A DNA stretch of 16,612 nt from CSSED10-109M sp964349455 (GCA_964349455.1 CAYGGG010000016.1:1-16612); one strand, 5' to 3'; positions 6,418 to 14,509 are shown, counted from the stretch's first letter. Numbers and translations: made by a program. The notes: generated from the letters alone by a model not told the origin.

Positions 6418-7268
6418 TCAAATAATTGTAATTTTAGTTTATCAACATTTTCGTTCATAATTGAAATGTAATCTTCATTATTATCGCGATTTTCGGTACT
6501 AATACTAGACAAAGTATGGAGTTTAACAATTTCAACATTAGTATCTTTGATTAATTCAGCAACTACTTTATTAACCATATCTAAGTGGCCAATGTATATA
6601 TATTTTAAAGTATCATCTTCAATCATTGTTTTAACATCAAATATCATTTTATCAGTTATTTCTTCACTATCATCTAGTGATATCACTTTAAACCCAAATT
6701 TTTCTAAAAAATTGAATCGATTAGTTCCAAATACAAGCGTATTATTATCTGCATTTTGACTAATTCGTCTTAAGTTAGCACTAATATTTGATACTTCAAG
6801 TCGTAAATTAGCATAGTTTTCGCTAATTTCATTTTGTAAAAAATGGCTTTCGACAATTTCCAAAAGACCTTCTTCAATATTTTTAATTACTTTTAAATAG
6901 TTTGTTGGATCAAGCCAGATTTCTTCAATTTTTTTATTAATTGCAATTGTTTTTGCACCATCAATTATCTTTAAATCATTATTGTAAAGATACATTGGAA
7001 TTGTGTATTCTTTTTCAAATGATAATGAATTAAAAATAAATAAATCACTAGCACTATAATCCTCAATTTGTTTATCAGTTAAAAAATAAGCTTCAATATT
7101 AACTTCATCGGGATAAATGCTGCGGACATTACTATTGTGCCCATATATTTTCCTCACTGCATATTCAAATGGGTAAGCACTAGTGTAAATATTTAATTTA
7201 TCACGGCTTTCATTATTAAAACAACCCGTTAACAAAAATATTAAACTTAAAATAATAAATTTTTTCAT
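6414..7268 (-). CDS. Degenerate metal-binding (ZnuA/cluster A-I) lipoprotein
   Basis: This 284-residue protein begins with a lipoprotein signal (hydrophobic residues 4-14, lipobox LLTGC, Cys16). The rest follows the fold order of zinc/manganese ABC transporter binding proteins: LNIYTSAYPFEYAVRKI (first strand/helix), YSASDLFIFNSLSFEK, WLDPTNY, a long linking helix about residues 125-172, LVFGTNRFNFLEKFGF, and IYIGHLDMVNKVVAELIK. The metal ligands of the family are not conserved: the PH motif before the 'ASDLF' segment is missing, the His normally two residues before WLDP is Glu, and the His of the 'HdAF' motif is Gly. It is therefore unlikely to carry zinc the usual way. It overlaps yidD by four bases (ATGA), with AAGGAGG at the end of yidD as ribosome binding site. 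No permease or ATPase gene is adjacent. Family assignment is by motif pattern; function is open. Confidence 0.75.
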   Translation of the reverse strand: MKKFIILSLIFLLTGCFNNESRDKLNIYTSAYPFEYAVRKIYGHNSNVRSIYPDEVNIEAYFLTDKQIEDYSASDLFIFNSLSFEKEYTIPMYLYNNDLKIIDGAKTIAINKKIEEIWLDPTNYLKVIKNIEEGLLEIVESHFLQNEISENYANLRLEVSNISANLRRISQNADNNTLVFGTNRFNFLEKFGFKVISLDDSEEITDKMIFDVKTMIEDDTLKYIYIGHLDMVNKVVAELIKDTNVEIVKLHTLSSISTENRDNNEDYISIMNENVDKLKLQLFD

Positions 7269-7501
7269 TTTTCCTCCTTAATTAGTGGGTCATAACCACT
7301 AGTTCCAAATGGATTACATTTCAAGATTCGTTTAAAAGTAAGAAAAGAACCTTTAAAAGAACCGTAATGTTCAATTGCCTCAATTCCATAATTAGAACAG
7401 GTCGGAATATGACGACAACTATAATGCCAATTTCCGGGTATCTTTTGATAGATTTTTATTAATTTGATTAACACTTTCCGCAAAATAACCACCGCATTCA
7501 T
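7265..7501 (-). CDS. yidD: YidD membrane protein insertion efficiency factor
   Basis: This small protein of the YidD family shows the family signature: CRHIPTCSNYGIEAIEHYG followed by KRILKCNPF and GYDPL. YidD is a small peripheral membrane protein that helps YidC/Sec insert proteins in the inner membrane. The family normally starts close to 'LIKLIKIYQK'. The ATG at 7501-7499 gives 78 residues, but that ATG lies inside a good -10 box, so the true start may be GTG at 7492-7490 or GTG at 7474-7472 (69 residues). The stop overlaps the next start (ATGA), so the lipoprotein is translationally coupled. The gene is divergent from topA. Confidence 0.9.
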   Translation of the reverse strand: MNAVVILRKVLIKLIKIYQKIPGNWHYSCRHIPTCSNYGIEAIEHYGSFKGSFLTFKRILKCNPFGTSGYDPLIKEEK

Positions 7502-7528
7502 TATACTAAAAATATTACCGATTGTAAA
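7500..7528 (-). promoter_or_regulatory. Promoter of yidD and the lipoprotein gene
   Basis: On the minus strand TTTACA (7528-7523) and a perfect TATAAT (7505-7500) have 17-base spacing. The -10 box includes the first two bases of the upstream-most yidD ATG, so RNA from here would begin near 7493 and lack that codon. Confidence 0.7.
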
Positions 7529-7534
7529 TTATAT

Positions 7535-7563
7535 TTGACATATTAAAAATATTAGTGTATAAA
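7535..7563 (+). promoter_or_regulatory. Promoter of topA
   Basis: TTGACA at 7535-7540 and TATAAA at 7558-7563 have 17-base spacing. AGGAGG at 7575-7580 is the ribosome binding site of topA. It is back to back with the yidD promoter. Confidence 0.88.
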
Positions 7564-7586
7564 ATAAAAGGATTAGGAGGAAAAAA

Positions 7587-9608
7587 ATGACATCAAAAAT
7601 AATTATTGTCGAATCACCGGCAAAAACAAAAACAATTGAAAAATTTTTAGGTAGTGATTATAGGGTAGTTTCAAGTAAAGGTCATATTCGTGATTTAGCG
7701 ACAACCGGGAAATTTGGACTTGGAGTTGATATTGAAAATAACTTTGCGCCAACTTATGTTGTTGTTAAGGGCAAGGGAGTGGTGGTAAAAGATTTAAAAA
7801 AAGAAATAAAAAATGCTGAGCAAGTATTTATTGCAACCGATCCAGATCGTGAAGGGGAAGCAATTGGTTGGCATATTTATGATGAAGTTGGTTTGAGTAA
7901 AAAAAATACGAAAAGAGTAGTATTTAATGAAATAACAAAAGAAGCAATTTTAAAAGCAATAAAGGAACCAAGAGATCTAGCAAAAGATTTAGTTAATTCA
8001 CAAGAAGCAAGACGAATTTTAGATCGTATTATTGGGTTTCGTTTAAGTAAGTTAATGCAGGCCAAAACAGATGGAAAAAGTGCTGGTAGAGTGCAAAGCG
8101 TTGCTTTAAAACTAATTGTCGAAAAAGAAAGGGAAATTGAAAAGTTTGTGGCTGAAGAATACTGGACAATTACTGCTAAATTTAATGATTTTGAAGCTTA
8201 TTTAGAAAAATACAATAATAAAGAAATAAAATTAAAAAATGAAAAAGAAGCAAATGATGTTTTGAAAAAACTAAATAAATCATTTGAAATAAGTGATGTT
8301 TCTGAAAAAGAAAAATCAAAAAAAGCAAAAATGCCATTTATTACTAGCACCTTTCAACAAATGGCGTCAACAAAATTATCAATGACTTCAAAAAAAGCGA
8401 TGATGATTGCTCAAAAACTTTACGAAGGGATTGATTTAGGAAAAGAAACAGTTGGTTTGATTACTTATATGCGAACTGACTCAACGCGAATGGCTAATTC
8501 TTTTATTAAAGAAACATATGATTATATTGAAGATAAATATGGTGAAAAGTATTTAGGAACTGTAAGACAAACAAAAAGCAAAAATAAAGTTCAAGATGCT
8601 CATGAAGCAATTCGTCCAACAAGTATTAAGAGAACTCCAGAGTCAGTAAAATTATTTTTAAAGCCAGATGAGTATAGAGTTTATAAAATGATTTATATGC
8701 GTGCTTTAGCATCGTTAATGGCTGATGCAAAAACGAAATCAACAACGGTTATTTTTGATAATAATAATTATCAATTTAAAGCAAATGGTTCGATTTTAAT
8801 TTTTGACGGTTATTTAAAAGTATACAAAGACTATGAAGAAAGCAATGATGTGGTTTTACCAGATTTTGCAAAATATAATTCGAAAATAGTGGTTGCAAAT
8901 AAAATTGAAAAAGAACAACATTTTACCGCTCCACCAGCAAGATATACGGAAGCAAAATTAATTAAAGAATTAGAAGAATTAGGAATAGGCCGGCCTTCAA
9001 CATATTCAAAAATCATTGAAACATTGTTATATCGTTTATATGTTGAAATGAAGGACAAGGCATTTATGCCAACTGAAATTGGTTTTGAAATAACTGATAA
9101 ATTGCAAGAAACTTTTAGTAATATTATTAATGTTGAGTATACAGCCAAAATGGAACAAAATTTAGATAAAATTGCTGATGGCGAAGTAGTTTGGTATGAA
9201 GTGTTGAAAAACTTTTATGATGATTTCGTACCATTACTTGATAAAGCATTTACGACATTAGAAAAAAAAGCACCGGAGGAAGCAGGAAGAAATTGCCCAC
9301 AGTGTCAAAGCCCACTTGTTTATCGAATCGGTAAATACGGAAAGTTTATTGGTTGTAGTGCCTATCCCAAATGTAAGTTTATTGAAACAGAACCAAAAAA
9401 AGAAATTATTAAATGTCCCAATTGTGATGGAATGATTGTTGAGAAAAAAAGTAAAAAAGGGAAATTATTTTATGGATGTAATCAATTTCCAAAATGTAAA
9501 ACTGCTTTTTGGGATGAACCAACTGATCAAAAATGTCCGGAATGTAATTCAATTTTGGTAATCAAAAATAAAAAAATTAAATGTAGTACTTGTGACTATC
9601 AAGAATAA
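7587..9608 (+). CDS. topA: DNA topoisomerase I (type IA)
   Basis: This 673-residue enzyme relaxes negative supercoils by single-strand passage. The TOPRIM domain is at the N-terminus: IIVESPAKTKTIEKFLG with Glu9, and ATDPDREGEA with Asp85, Asp87 and Glu89 for Mg2+. The catalytic tyrosine is Tyr294 in GLITYMRTDSTR. Conserved HEAIRPT and GIGRPSTYS segments follow. The C-terminus has three cysteine modules: about 570-594 (CPQC ... CSAYPKC), about 610-637 (CPNC ... CNQFPKC) and about 650-670 (CPEC ... CSTC), matching the zinc ribbons of Firmicutes TopA. Length and motif set are complete. It has its own TTGACA/TATAAA promoter and a perfect AGGAGG six bases before the ATG, and ends at an intrinsic terminator. 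Confidence 0.98.
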   Translation: MTSKIIIVESPAKTKTIEKFLGSDYRVVSSKGHIRDLATTGKFGLGVDIENNFAPTYVVVKGKGVVVKDLKKEIKNAEQVFIATDPDREGEAIGWHIYDEVGLSKKNTKRVVFNEITKEAILKAIKEPRDLAKDLVNSQEARRILDRIIGFRLSKLMQAKTDGKSAGRVQSVALKLIVEKEREIEKFVAEEYWTITAKFNDFEAYLEKYNNKEIKLKNEKEANDVLKKLNKSFEISDVSEKEKSKKAKMPFITSTFQQMASTKLSMTSKKAMMIAQKLYEGIDLGKETVGLITYMRTDSTRMANSFIKETYDYIEDKYGEKYLGTVRQTKSKNKVQDAHEAIRPTSIKRTPESVKLFLKPDEYRVYKMIYMRALASLMADAKTKSTTVIFDNNNYQFKANGSILIFDGYLKVYKDYEESNDVVLPDFAKYNSKIVVANKIEKEQHFTAPPARYTEAKLIKELEELGIGRPSTYSKIIETLLYRLYVEMKDKAFMPTEIGFEITDKLQETFSNIINVEYTAKMEQNLDKIADGEVVWYEVLKNFYDDFVPLLDKAFTTLEKKAPEEAGRNCPQCQSPLVYRIGKYGKFIGCSAYPKCKFIETEPKKEIIKCPNCDGMIVEKKSKKGKLFYGCNQFPKCKTAFWDEPTDQKCPECNSILVIKNKKIKCSTCDYQE

Positions 9609-9632
9609 ACAAGAGTTTCTCTTGTTTTTAAT
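9608..9632 (+). terminator. Intrinsic terminator of topA
   Basis: The eight-base stem AACAAGAG/CTCTTGTT closes a TTT loop and is followed by T's. It begins on the last base of the topA stop codon. Confidence 0.85.
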
Positions 9633-9650
9633 TGTTTTTTTTGCTATAAT
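9622..9650 (+). promoter_or_regulatory. Extended -10 promoter of the unknown gene after topA
   Basis: TATAAT at 9645-9650 is preceded by TGC, an extended -10. TTGTTT at 9622-9627 is a weak -35 with 17-base spacing and lies inside the topA terminator. AGGTGGTGAT then leads to the ATG at 9673. Confidence 0.68.
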
Positions 9651-9672
9651 GAATAAGTTAGGTGGTGATTTT

Positions 9673-10419
9673 ATGGCAAGTAATAAAAGATATAAATTAG
9701 TTGCTTCACAAGGTTCAAAAGAAAAAGTTATTCCAATTTTAAACCGCAATGAAAATGATGTTAAAAATCATTTGCGAATTAGCACCAATAATCATCTTCC
9801 AACAATTGATTTGCATACGATCAATTTTGAAAATGAACAAGAATTTTTAAAAGGACATCGTCATGAATTGAAATTAGCAGGGATTGATATTAATAAAAAA
9901 GTGTATGTTAAAATTGCATATCAGGCCAACCTAAAAAGGCATGTAATTGATCCGGTATACAAAGATGAAGTATTTTTAAAGGAATTTGCACTAGGAACGG
10001 AAACAAATGTTAGTTGGGATAAAATAAAAGGATTTATTAATAGCATTAAGGATGAATTATATAAAGGGGCGTCTTTAATTGATGGTAAAGCATTAACTTT
10101 TCGTGAATTCTTAATCGAAAATAAATTAATTGATCAAAGAGTAGCTGATTTAATGAAGGATGTTACTTATAATAGTGATGATTATCAAATGCAGCAATTA
10201 GAAACGGAGTTACAAAGATATAAAGTGGTCAGAAGAATTTTATTGGGTTTGAAAAATTATCAAAAAGATAAAAAATATAAATTGTTTGATTATGAACAAT
10301 TTACAAATAAATATAAAGAAATGGAACAAATGAGTATTTTTGATTTAATGAAAGAAGGGCCTGATAAGGGACTTGATAAAGATGAAGATGGTGACGGTAA
10401 AAAATTAACTAAAAAATAG
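9673..10419 (+). CDS. Unknown cytoplasmic protein with acidic DxDxDG tail
   Basis: This protein has 248 residues from ATG 9673, which follows AGGTGGTGAT. A longer in-frame reading from 9592 would begin inside topA and its terminator and is rejected. The sequence starts MASNKRYKLVASQGSKEK and is rich in Lys, Asp and Glu. It has no signal peptide or transmembrane segment. A strand-rich first half (LPTIDLHTINF, KKVYVKIAYQ) is followed by a helical second half. The last 20 residues contain DKDEDGDG, which resembles the start of a calcium-binding EF-hand loop but lacks the final Glu. Its stop is eight bases before the ribosome binding site-start region of ndk, so the two genes are probably one operon. 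No family is recognised. Confidence 0.75.
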   Translation: MASNKRYKLVASQGSKEKVIPILNRNENDVKNHLRISTNNHLPTIDLHTINFENEQEFLKGHRHELKLAGIDINKKVYVKIAYQANLKRHVIDPVYKDEVFLKEFALGTETNVSWDKIKGFINSIKDELYKGASLIDGKALTFREFLIENKLIDQRVADLMKDVTYNSDDYQMQQLETELQRYKVVRRILLGLKNYQKDKKYKLFDYEQFTNKYKEMEQMSIFDLMKEGPDKGLDKDEDGDGKKLTKK

Positions 10420-10427
10420 GAGGCAAA

Positions 10428-10835
10428 ACGGAAAAAACTTATGTAATGTTAAAGCCAGAGGCTTTGAGAAGAAATTTAATTGGAAAAATTATTAGTAAAA
10501 TTGAAAAAAAGGGACTAAAAGTGGTTGAAATGAAAACAATGATGTTAGATGAAGTGATTTTAAAAGAACATTATGCCCATATTGCATCCCAGCCCTTTTT
10601 CCCGGAAATTGTTGCTAATATGACATCAGGACCAGTTTTAGCAATGATTGTTGAAGGTGAGAACGCTGTTGAAGCGATGATGATTTTATGTGGACCGACA
10701 AAATGGAATGAGTGTCAACCAGGAACAATTCGTGGTGATTTTGCGACAAGTACTGGTCAAAATATAATTCATCGTTCAGATAGTAACGAAACAGCTTTAA
10801 GTGAGATCGAAAGATTTTTTGGTAAAACGCTGTAA
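10428..10835 (+). CDS. ndk: Nucleoside diphosphate kinase, probable ACG start
   Basis: Ndk passes the gamma phosphate between nucleoside triphosphates and diphosphates through a phosphohistidine. The active site is clear: GTIRGDF and QNIIHRSDS with the catalytic His. The substrate-binding Lys is in VMLKPEA. Family members normally begin M-E-(K/R)-T-(F/Y)-V-M-(I/L)-K-P; here EKTYVMLKP is encoded in frame, but the codon at the Met position is ACG (10428-10430). AGGAGG (10418-10423) is four bases before this ACG. The first in-frame ATG (10446) is 22 bases from AGGAGG and would remove most of the first beta strand. No ATG, GTG or TTG lies between the upstream stop and 10446. The gene is therefore called from ACG, giving 135 residues, a normal length. 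The stop codon is in the terminator loop. Confidence 0.85.
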   Translation, partial: TEKTYVMLKPEALRRNLIGKIISKIEKKGLKVVEMKTMMLDEVILKEHYAHIASQPFFPEIVANMTSGPVLAMIVEGENAVEAMMILCGPTKWNECQPGTIRGDFATSTGQNIIHRSDSNETALSEIERFFGKTL

Positions 10836-10846
10836 AGCGTTTTTTA
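10824..10846 (+). terminator. Intrinsic terminator overlapping the ndk stop
   Basis: The eight-base stem AAAACGCT/AGCGTTTT closes a GTAA loop that contains the TAA stop of ndk, and T's follow. Confidence 0.87.
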
Positions 10847-10873
10847 ATTTTTATTTTTTTTTAAGAAAGGTTA

Positions 10874-10882
10874 TGTTATAAT
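10874..10882 (+). promoter_or_regulatory. Extended -10 promoter of proS
   Basis: TATAAT at 10877-10882 is preceded by TGT (extended -10). The -35 region is only T-rich. AGGTGAT at 10891-10897 is the ribosome binding site of proS. Confidence 0.65.
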
Positions 10883-10900
10883 TTATAGACAGGTGATTAT

Positions 10901-12595
10901 ATGAAATTAAAAGAAAATTTTTTCTATACATATCGTGAAACTGCAAAAGCCGAAGATTCAATTAGTGGGCAACTTTTAGTTCGGAGCGGAATGGTTAAAA
11001 AAGTAGGGGCCGGGATTTATATTTATCATCCAATGGGTCTATATGTGATGCAAAAAATAACCAAAATTGTTCGTGAAGAAATGAATAAAACGGGAGCAGT
11101 TGAAACTTTGATGCCATCTTTAATTCCAGATGATTATTATCGAAAAACAAATCGAATTGAAGTTTTTGGGAAAGATCTTTTTCAATTAAAAGACCGTTTT
11201 AATCGCGGATTTGTTTTAGGTCCAACTCATGAAGAATTATTTGCTTTAAGTGCCAGAGAAGTAATTAAATCATACAAAGATATGCCATTTAATTTTTATC
11301 AAATTGCAAGAAAATATCGTGATGAACCAAGACCAAGATATGGGTTGATTAGAATTCGTGAATTTATCATGAAAGATGCTTATAGTTTTGATAAGGATTT
11401 AGCAGGACTTGATGTCGCCTATCAAAAAATGTATGATGCTTATTGTAATGTTTTCAACCGAGTTGGCCTTGATTATAAAATTGTTGAAGCTGATACAGGG
11501 GCAATGTGTGGTCTTTATGCCGAAGAATTTCAAGCAATTGCTAATATTGGTGAGGATACATTAGTGCTTTGTGACAAGTGTGATTATGCTTCTAATATTG
11601 ATATTGGTGTTTCAGTTGTTGAAAGTGGAAATGACGAAGATAAACTTGAATATGAAAGTTTGTATACGCCAAATGCTGGAACAATTGAAGAAGTGACGGC
11701 TTTAGTGAACAAGCCTCTTACCAAGTTTGTTAAAACATTAATCTATCGTTCTGATTCAGATTTTTATGCTTTATTAGTACGTGGCGATCGTGAAATAAAT
11801 GAAACGAAACTTAAAAATTTATTAGCAGTAAATGAATTAGAATTAGCAGAAGCTGACGATGTTATTCGAATTACGAGTGCTAAAGTTGGGTATGCTGGAC
11901 CAATTGATTTAAAAATTCCGGTAATCATTGATACAGAAGTTGAAAAAATGACTAATTTTATTGTTGGCGCTAATAAATCTGATTATCATTTTCAAAATGT
12001 TAATATAAGAGATTTTGTTGTTTATAAAACAGCAGATATTAAAAAAGTAAAAGAAGGTGATAAATGTATTAATTGTGGAGGATCTATATATTTTAAAAAA
12101 GGAATTGAAATTGGTAATTTATTTAAATTAGGTGATAAATATGCAAAAGATTTTGAAGTTTTTTATAGTGATCAAAGCAATAATTTAGTACCGGTACAAA
12201 TGGGCTCTTACGGAATTGGAATTGAGCGAATTATGACTAGTGTTGTTGAACAAAATCACGATGATAAAGGAATTATATGGCCATTAGCAATTGCTCCTTT
12301 TCAAATAGCAATTATTTTAATAAATCCGGAAAATAAAAAGCAAAACCAAGTGGCTGAAACCGTTTACAAAGAGTTGACAAAAGAATATGAGGTTGTTTTT
12401 GATAATCGCGATGAAAGACCAGGTGTTAAGTTTAATGATATTGATTTAATTGGTATTCCAATTAGAATAACGATTGGTAAAAAAGTAGATGAAGACATGG
12501 TTGAAATTAAAACAAGAGATCAAAAATTTGATAAAATCATTAAAATTGATCAATTAGATAAAACAATTAATAAGTTAATTAAAGAAAGGCAATAG
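10901..12595 (+). CDS. proS: Prolyl-tRNA synthetase, bacterial type
   Basis: This 564-residue class II synthetase charges tRNA-Pro. Motif 1 lies in the N-terminal part (GAGIYIYHPMGL ... GAVETLMPSLIP), GPTHEE precedes motif 2, motif 2 is YRDEPRPRYGLIRIREF from about residue 139, and motif 3 is GSYGIGIERI around residues 435-444 with Arg443. Between motifs 2 and 3 lies the editing (INS) domain of the bacterial type, flanked by two Cys pairs (C224/C227 and C389/C392). The anticodon-binding domain starts at WPLAIAPFQIAIILIN. Length and layout match Bacillus-type ProRS. It is transcribed from its own promoter and ends at a terminator whose loop holds the stop codon. Confidence 0.97.
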   Translation: MKLKENFFYTYRETAKAEDSISGQLLVRSGMVKKVGAGIYIYHPMGLYVMQKITKIVREEMNKTGAVETLMPSLIPDDYYRKTNRIEVFGKDLFQLKDRFNRGFVLGPTHEELFALSAREVIKSYKDMPFNFYQIARKYRDEPRPRYGLIRIREFIMKDAYSFDKDLAGLDVAYQKMYDAYCNVFNRVGLDYKIVEADTGAMCGLYAEEFQAIANIGEDTLVLCDKCDYASNIDIGVSVVESGNDEDKLEYESLYTPNAGTIEEVTALVNKPLTKFVKTLIYRSDSDFYALLVRGDREINETKLKNLLAVNELELAEADDVIRITSAKVGYAGPIDLKIPVIIDTEVEKMTNFIVGANKSDYHFQNVNIRDFVVYKTADIKKVKEGDKCINCGGSIYFKKGIEIGNLFKLGDKYAKDFEVFYSDQSNNLVPVQMGSYGIGIERIMTSVVEQNHDDKGIIWPLAIAPFQIAIILINPENKKQNQVAETVYKELTKEYEVVFDNRDERPGVKFNDIDLIGIPIRITIGKKVDEDMVEIKTRDQKFDKIIKIDQLDKTINKLIKERQ

Positions 12596-12605
12596 GCCTT
12601 TTTTA
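12585..12605 (+). terminator. Intrinsic terminator overlapping the proS stop
   Basis: The stem AAAGGC/GCCTTT closes an AATAG loop that holds the TAG stop of proS, and T's follow. Confidence 0.8.
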
Positions 12606-12649
12606 AAGGATTATTTTAATTTATATCATATTCTTTATTGGGTGATATA

Positions 12650-13330
12650 ATGTATAAAATAAAAGACATGCCAATTAATGAAAGACCAAGAGAAAGGTTA
12701 AAAACAGTTGGGGCAGGGAATTTAAGTGATGAAGAATTATTAGCGATTATTTTAAAAACAGGTTCTAAAAAAAAATCTGCCAAAGTATTAGCGTCAGAAT
12801 TACTTTCAAAAATAAAGGGGATTGAAAATTTAAAGGATATTAATTTACAAGAATTAGTCAAAATTAACGGAATTGGTGAAACAAAAGGATTAACTATTAT
12901 AGCGGTTGTTGAATTTGCAAAAAGAATTAATCAACCAATTCGATTTATAAATAATTTGAAAATTAATAATCCAAATTTAGTTTACGAATACTATTGTCAA
13001 AAAATTGGTTATTCTAAACAAGAACAATTTTTTTGTTTATATTTAGATAGTCAAAAAAAATTAATTAAAGAAAAATTATTATTTAAAGGAACAATCAATA
13101 AAAGTTTAGTTCATCCAAGAGAAATTTTTAAAGAAGCTTTTTTGGTAAGTGCTTGTTCAATTATTTGTGTTCATAATCACCCAAGCGGCAATGTCGATCC
13201 TTCTAGCTGTGATATTGAATTAACTAATGAGTTAAAAAAAATGAGCAATCTTTTTGGAATTGCATTAGATGATCACGTCATTATTACTAAACATTCGTTT
13301 TACAGTTTTTTATTAAATGGTAAATTATAA
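12650..13330 (+). CDS. radC: RadC-family JAB/MPN domain protein
   Basis: This protein has 226 residues from ATG 12650, four bases after GGGTGAT. A TTG four codons upstream (12638) overlaps that ribosome binding site and is rejected. The N-terminal half has a helix-hairpin-helix region (ERPRERL, LVKINGIGETKGLTII). The C-terminal half is a JAMM/MPN metalloprotease-like fold with HNHPSG (His175, His177) and Asp188 in the motif H-x-H-P-S-G-x(6-7)-S-x-x-D. RadC was once linked to DNA repair, but its biochemical role is not settled. It follows the proS terminator and has no visible terminator of its own, so readthrough into the next gene is possible. Confidence 0.94.
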   Translation: MYKIKDMPINERPRERLKTVGAGNLSDEELLAIILKTGSKKKSAKVLASELLSKIKGIENLKDINLQELVKINGIGETKGLTIIAVVEFAKRINQPIRFINNLKINNPNLVYEYYCQKIGYSKQEQFFCLYLDSQKKLIKEKLLFKGTINKSLVHPREIFKEAFLVSACSIICVHNHPSGNVDPSSCDIELTNELKKMSNLFGIALDDHVIITKHSFYSFLLNGKL

Positions 13331-13359
13331 GTGATTTTTTTGCAAAATTGTATTATAAT
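13331..13359 (+). promoter_or_regulatory. Probable promoter of the YerB-like gene
   Basis: TATAAT at 13354-13359 is perfect, but the -35 position 17 bases upstream (GTGATT) is poor. AGGGGTGG follows as ribosome binding site. Confidence 0.5.
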
Positions 13360-13388
13360 GGAAAGTACTGGTAATAAGGGGTGGTTAA

Positions 13389-14459
13389 ATGTTAATGCTA
13401 TTAGAAGATAAAAAAATTGTAATTTTGTTAATAACGGCCTTAATTTTAGGACTATTTATTTATTTAGATGGACCAAGTATGATTGCTAAAGAGGAAAAAA
13501 AAGAAGAAAAACAAGAAATTACAGAAGAAGAAGAAGAAATAATAATTCCAACATTACAAATAATTGATCAAGAATCTGATTCAAGGGTTTTTGCTGTGAT
13601 GATAAATAATCATCCACTAGCAATGGCCAATCATGCAGGATTACAAGATGCATTTATTGTCTACGAAATAATAGTTGAAGGTGCTTACTCAAGACTTATG
13701 GCCTTTTATCGTGACCAAGAAACTGAAAAAATTGGCTCAGTACGAAGTGCTAGACATTATTATTTAGATTATGCTTTAGAATATGATGCGTTATATGTTC
13801 ATTTCGGGGGTAGTCCGACAGCATATGAGGATATTAGAAGTTTAAAAGTAAATAATTTGGATTTTTTAGTAAGAATGGGTTATTTTCGTGATAATAGTTT
13901 AAGTATTCCTTGGGAACATCGTGCTTACACTAGCGTTGAAATGATTAATGAACAACTGACAAAAATGAAAAGTCGAACGACATCAGATAATACATATTTA
14001 AATTATAGTATTGAAGCAATTAGACTAAGTGGTGAAGATGTTTTAATAGCTGATTTTGTAAAAATGAAATATTCAAGCGCAAATAGAATTCAATATCAAT
14101 ACCGTGATGGGTTTTATTATCGAAGCGTTAATGAAAAGGAACATAGTGATGCCGTAACAAAAGAACAGTATTATTTTAAAAATATATTAATTATGAATGT
14201 AAGAAATTATTTGTTGGGTAGTAAAGGTCGACAGGAACTAGATACAGTTGGAACAGGTAAGGGTTATTTCGTTACTAATGGTTTGGCAAGACCAATTACT
14301 TGGGAAAAGACAAGTCGCTCTGCTAAAACGAGTTATCGTTTTGATGATGGGGAAGAAGTAATTTTTAATGATGGAAATACGATTTTTCAAGTAATGCCAA
14401 TAAATGCAGAGATTCAAATTGAAGCAAAGATAGTTGAAGAAGAAATAATTGAAGAATAA
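13389..14459 (+). CDS. YerB-like DUF3048 extracytoplasmic membrane-anchored protein
   Basis: This 356-residue protein has an N-terminal membrane anchor (about residues 9-27, no lipobox Cys) followed by an acidic Glu-rich linker (32-52). The outer part matches the DUF3048/YerB family: FAVMINNHPLAMANHAGLQ, DAFIVYEIIVEGAYSRLMAF, GSVRSARHYYLDYALEYDAL and YVHFGGSPTAYEDI. A C-terminal part resembles the companion domain with SKGRQELDTVGTGKGYFVTNG. The role of the family is unknown; B. subtilis YerB is a lipoprotein, and here a transmembrane anchor replaces the lipid. ATG 13389 is used because it is well placed after AGGGGTGG; ATG 13395 is a possible alternative. Confidence 0.85.
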   Translation: MLMLLEDKKIVILLITALILGLFIYLDGPSMIAKEEKKEEKQEITEEEEEIIIPTLQIIDQESDSRVFAVMINNHPLAMANHAGLQDAFIVYEIIVEGAYSRLMAFYRDQETEKIGSVRSARHYYLDYALEYDALYVHFGGSPTAYEDIRSLKVNNLDFLVRMGYFRDNSLSIPWEHRAYTSVEMINEQLTKMKSRTTSDNTYLNYSIEAIRLSGEDVLIADFVKMKYSSANRIQYQYRDGFYYRSVNEKEHSDAVTKEQYYFKNILIMNVRNYLLGSKGRQELDTVGTGKGYFVTNGLARPITWEKTSRSAKTSYRFDDGEEVIFNDGNTIFQVMPINAEIQIEAKIVEEEIIEE

Positions 14460-14487
14460 TTGTAAAATTAAAAAAATGTGATATAAT
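14460..14487 (+). promoter_or_regulatory. Promoter of the HD-domain gene and downstream tRNAs
   Basis: TTGTAA at 14460-14465 and TATAAT at 14482-14487, preceded by TGA (extended -10), have 16-base spacing. AAAGGAG leads to the ATG at 14510. Confidence 0.75.
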
Positions 14488-14509
14488 ATCTTGGTCAAAG
14501 GAGCAAACA

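Noticed and set aside
9592..9672. Hydrophobic N-terminal extension of the unknown gene after topA
   Set aside because: It would begin inside topA and run through the topA terminator and the promoter; the ATG at 9673 has a clear ribosome binding site.
10383..10412. EF-hand calcium site in the protein before ndk
   Set aside because: Only the first half of the loop pattern (DxDxDG) is present, and the required acidic residue at loop position 12 is missing.
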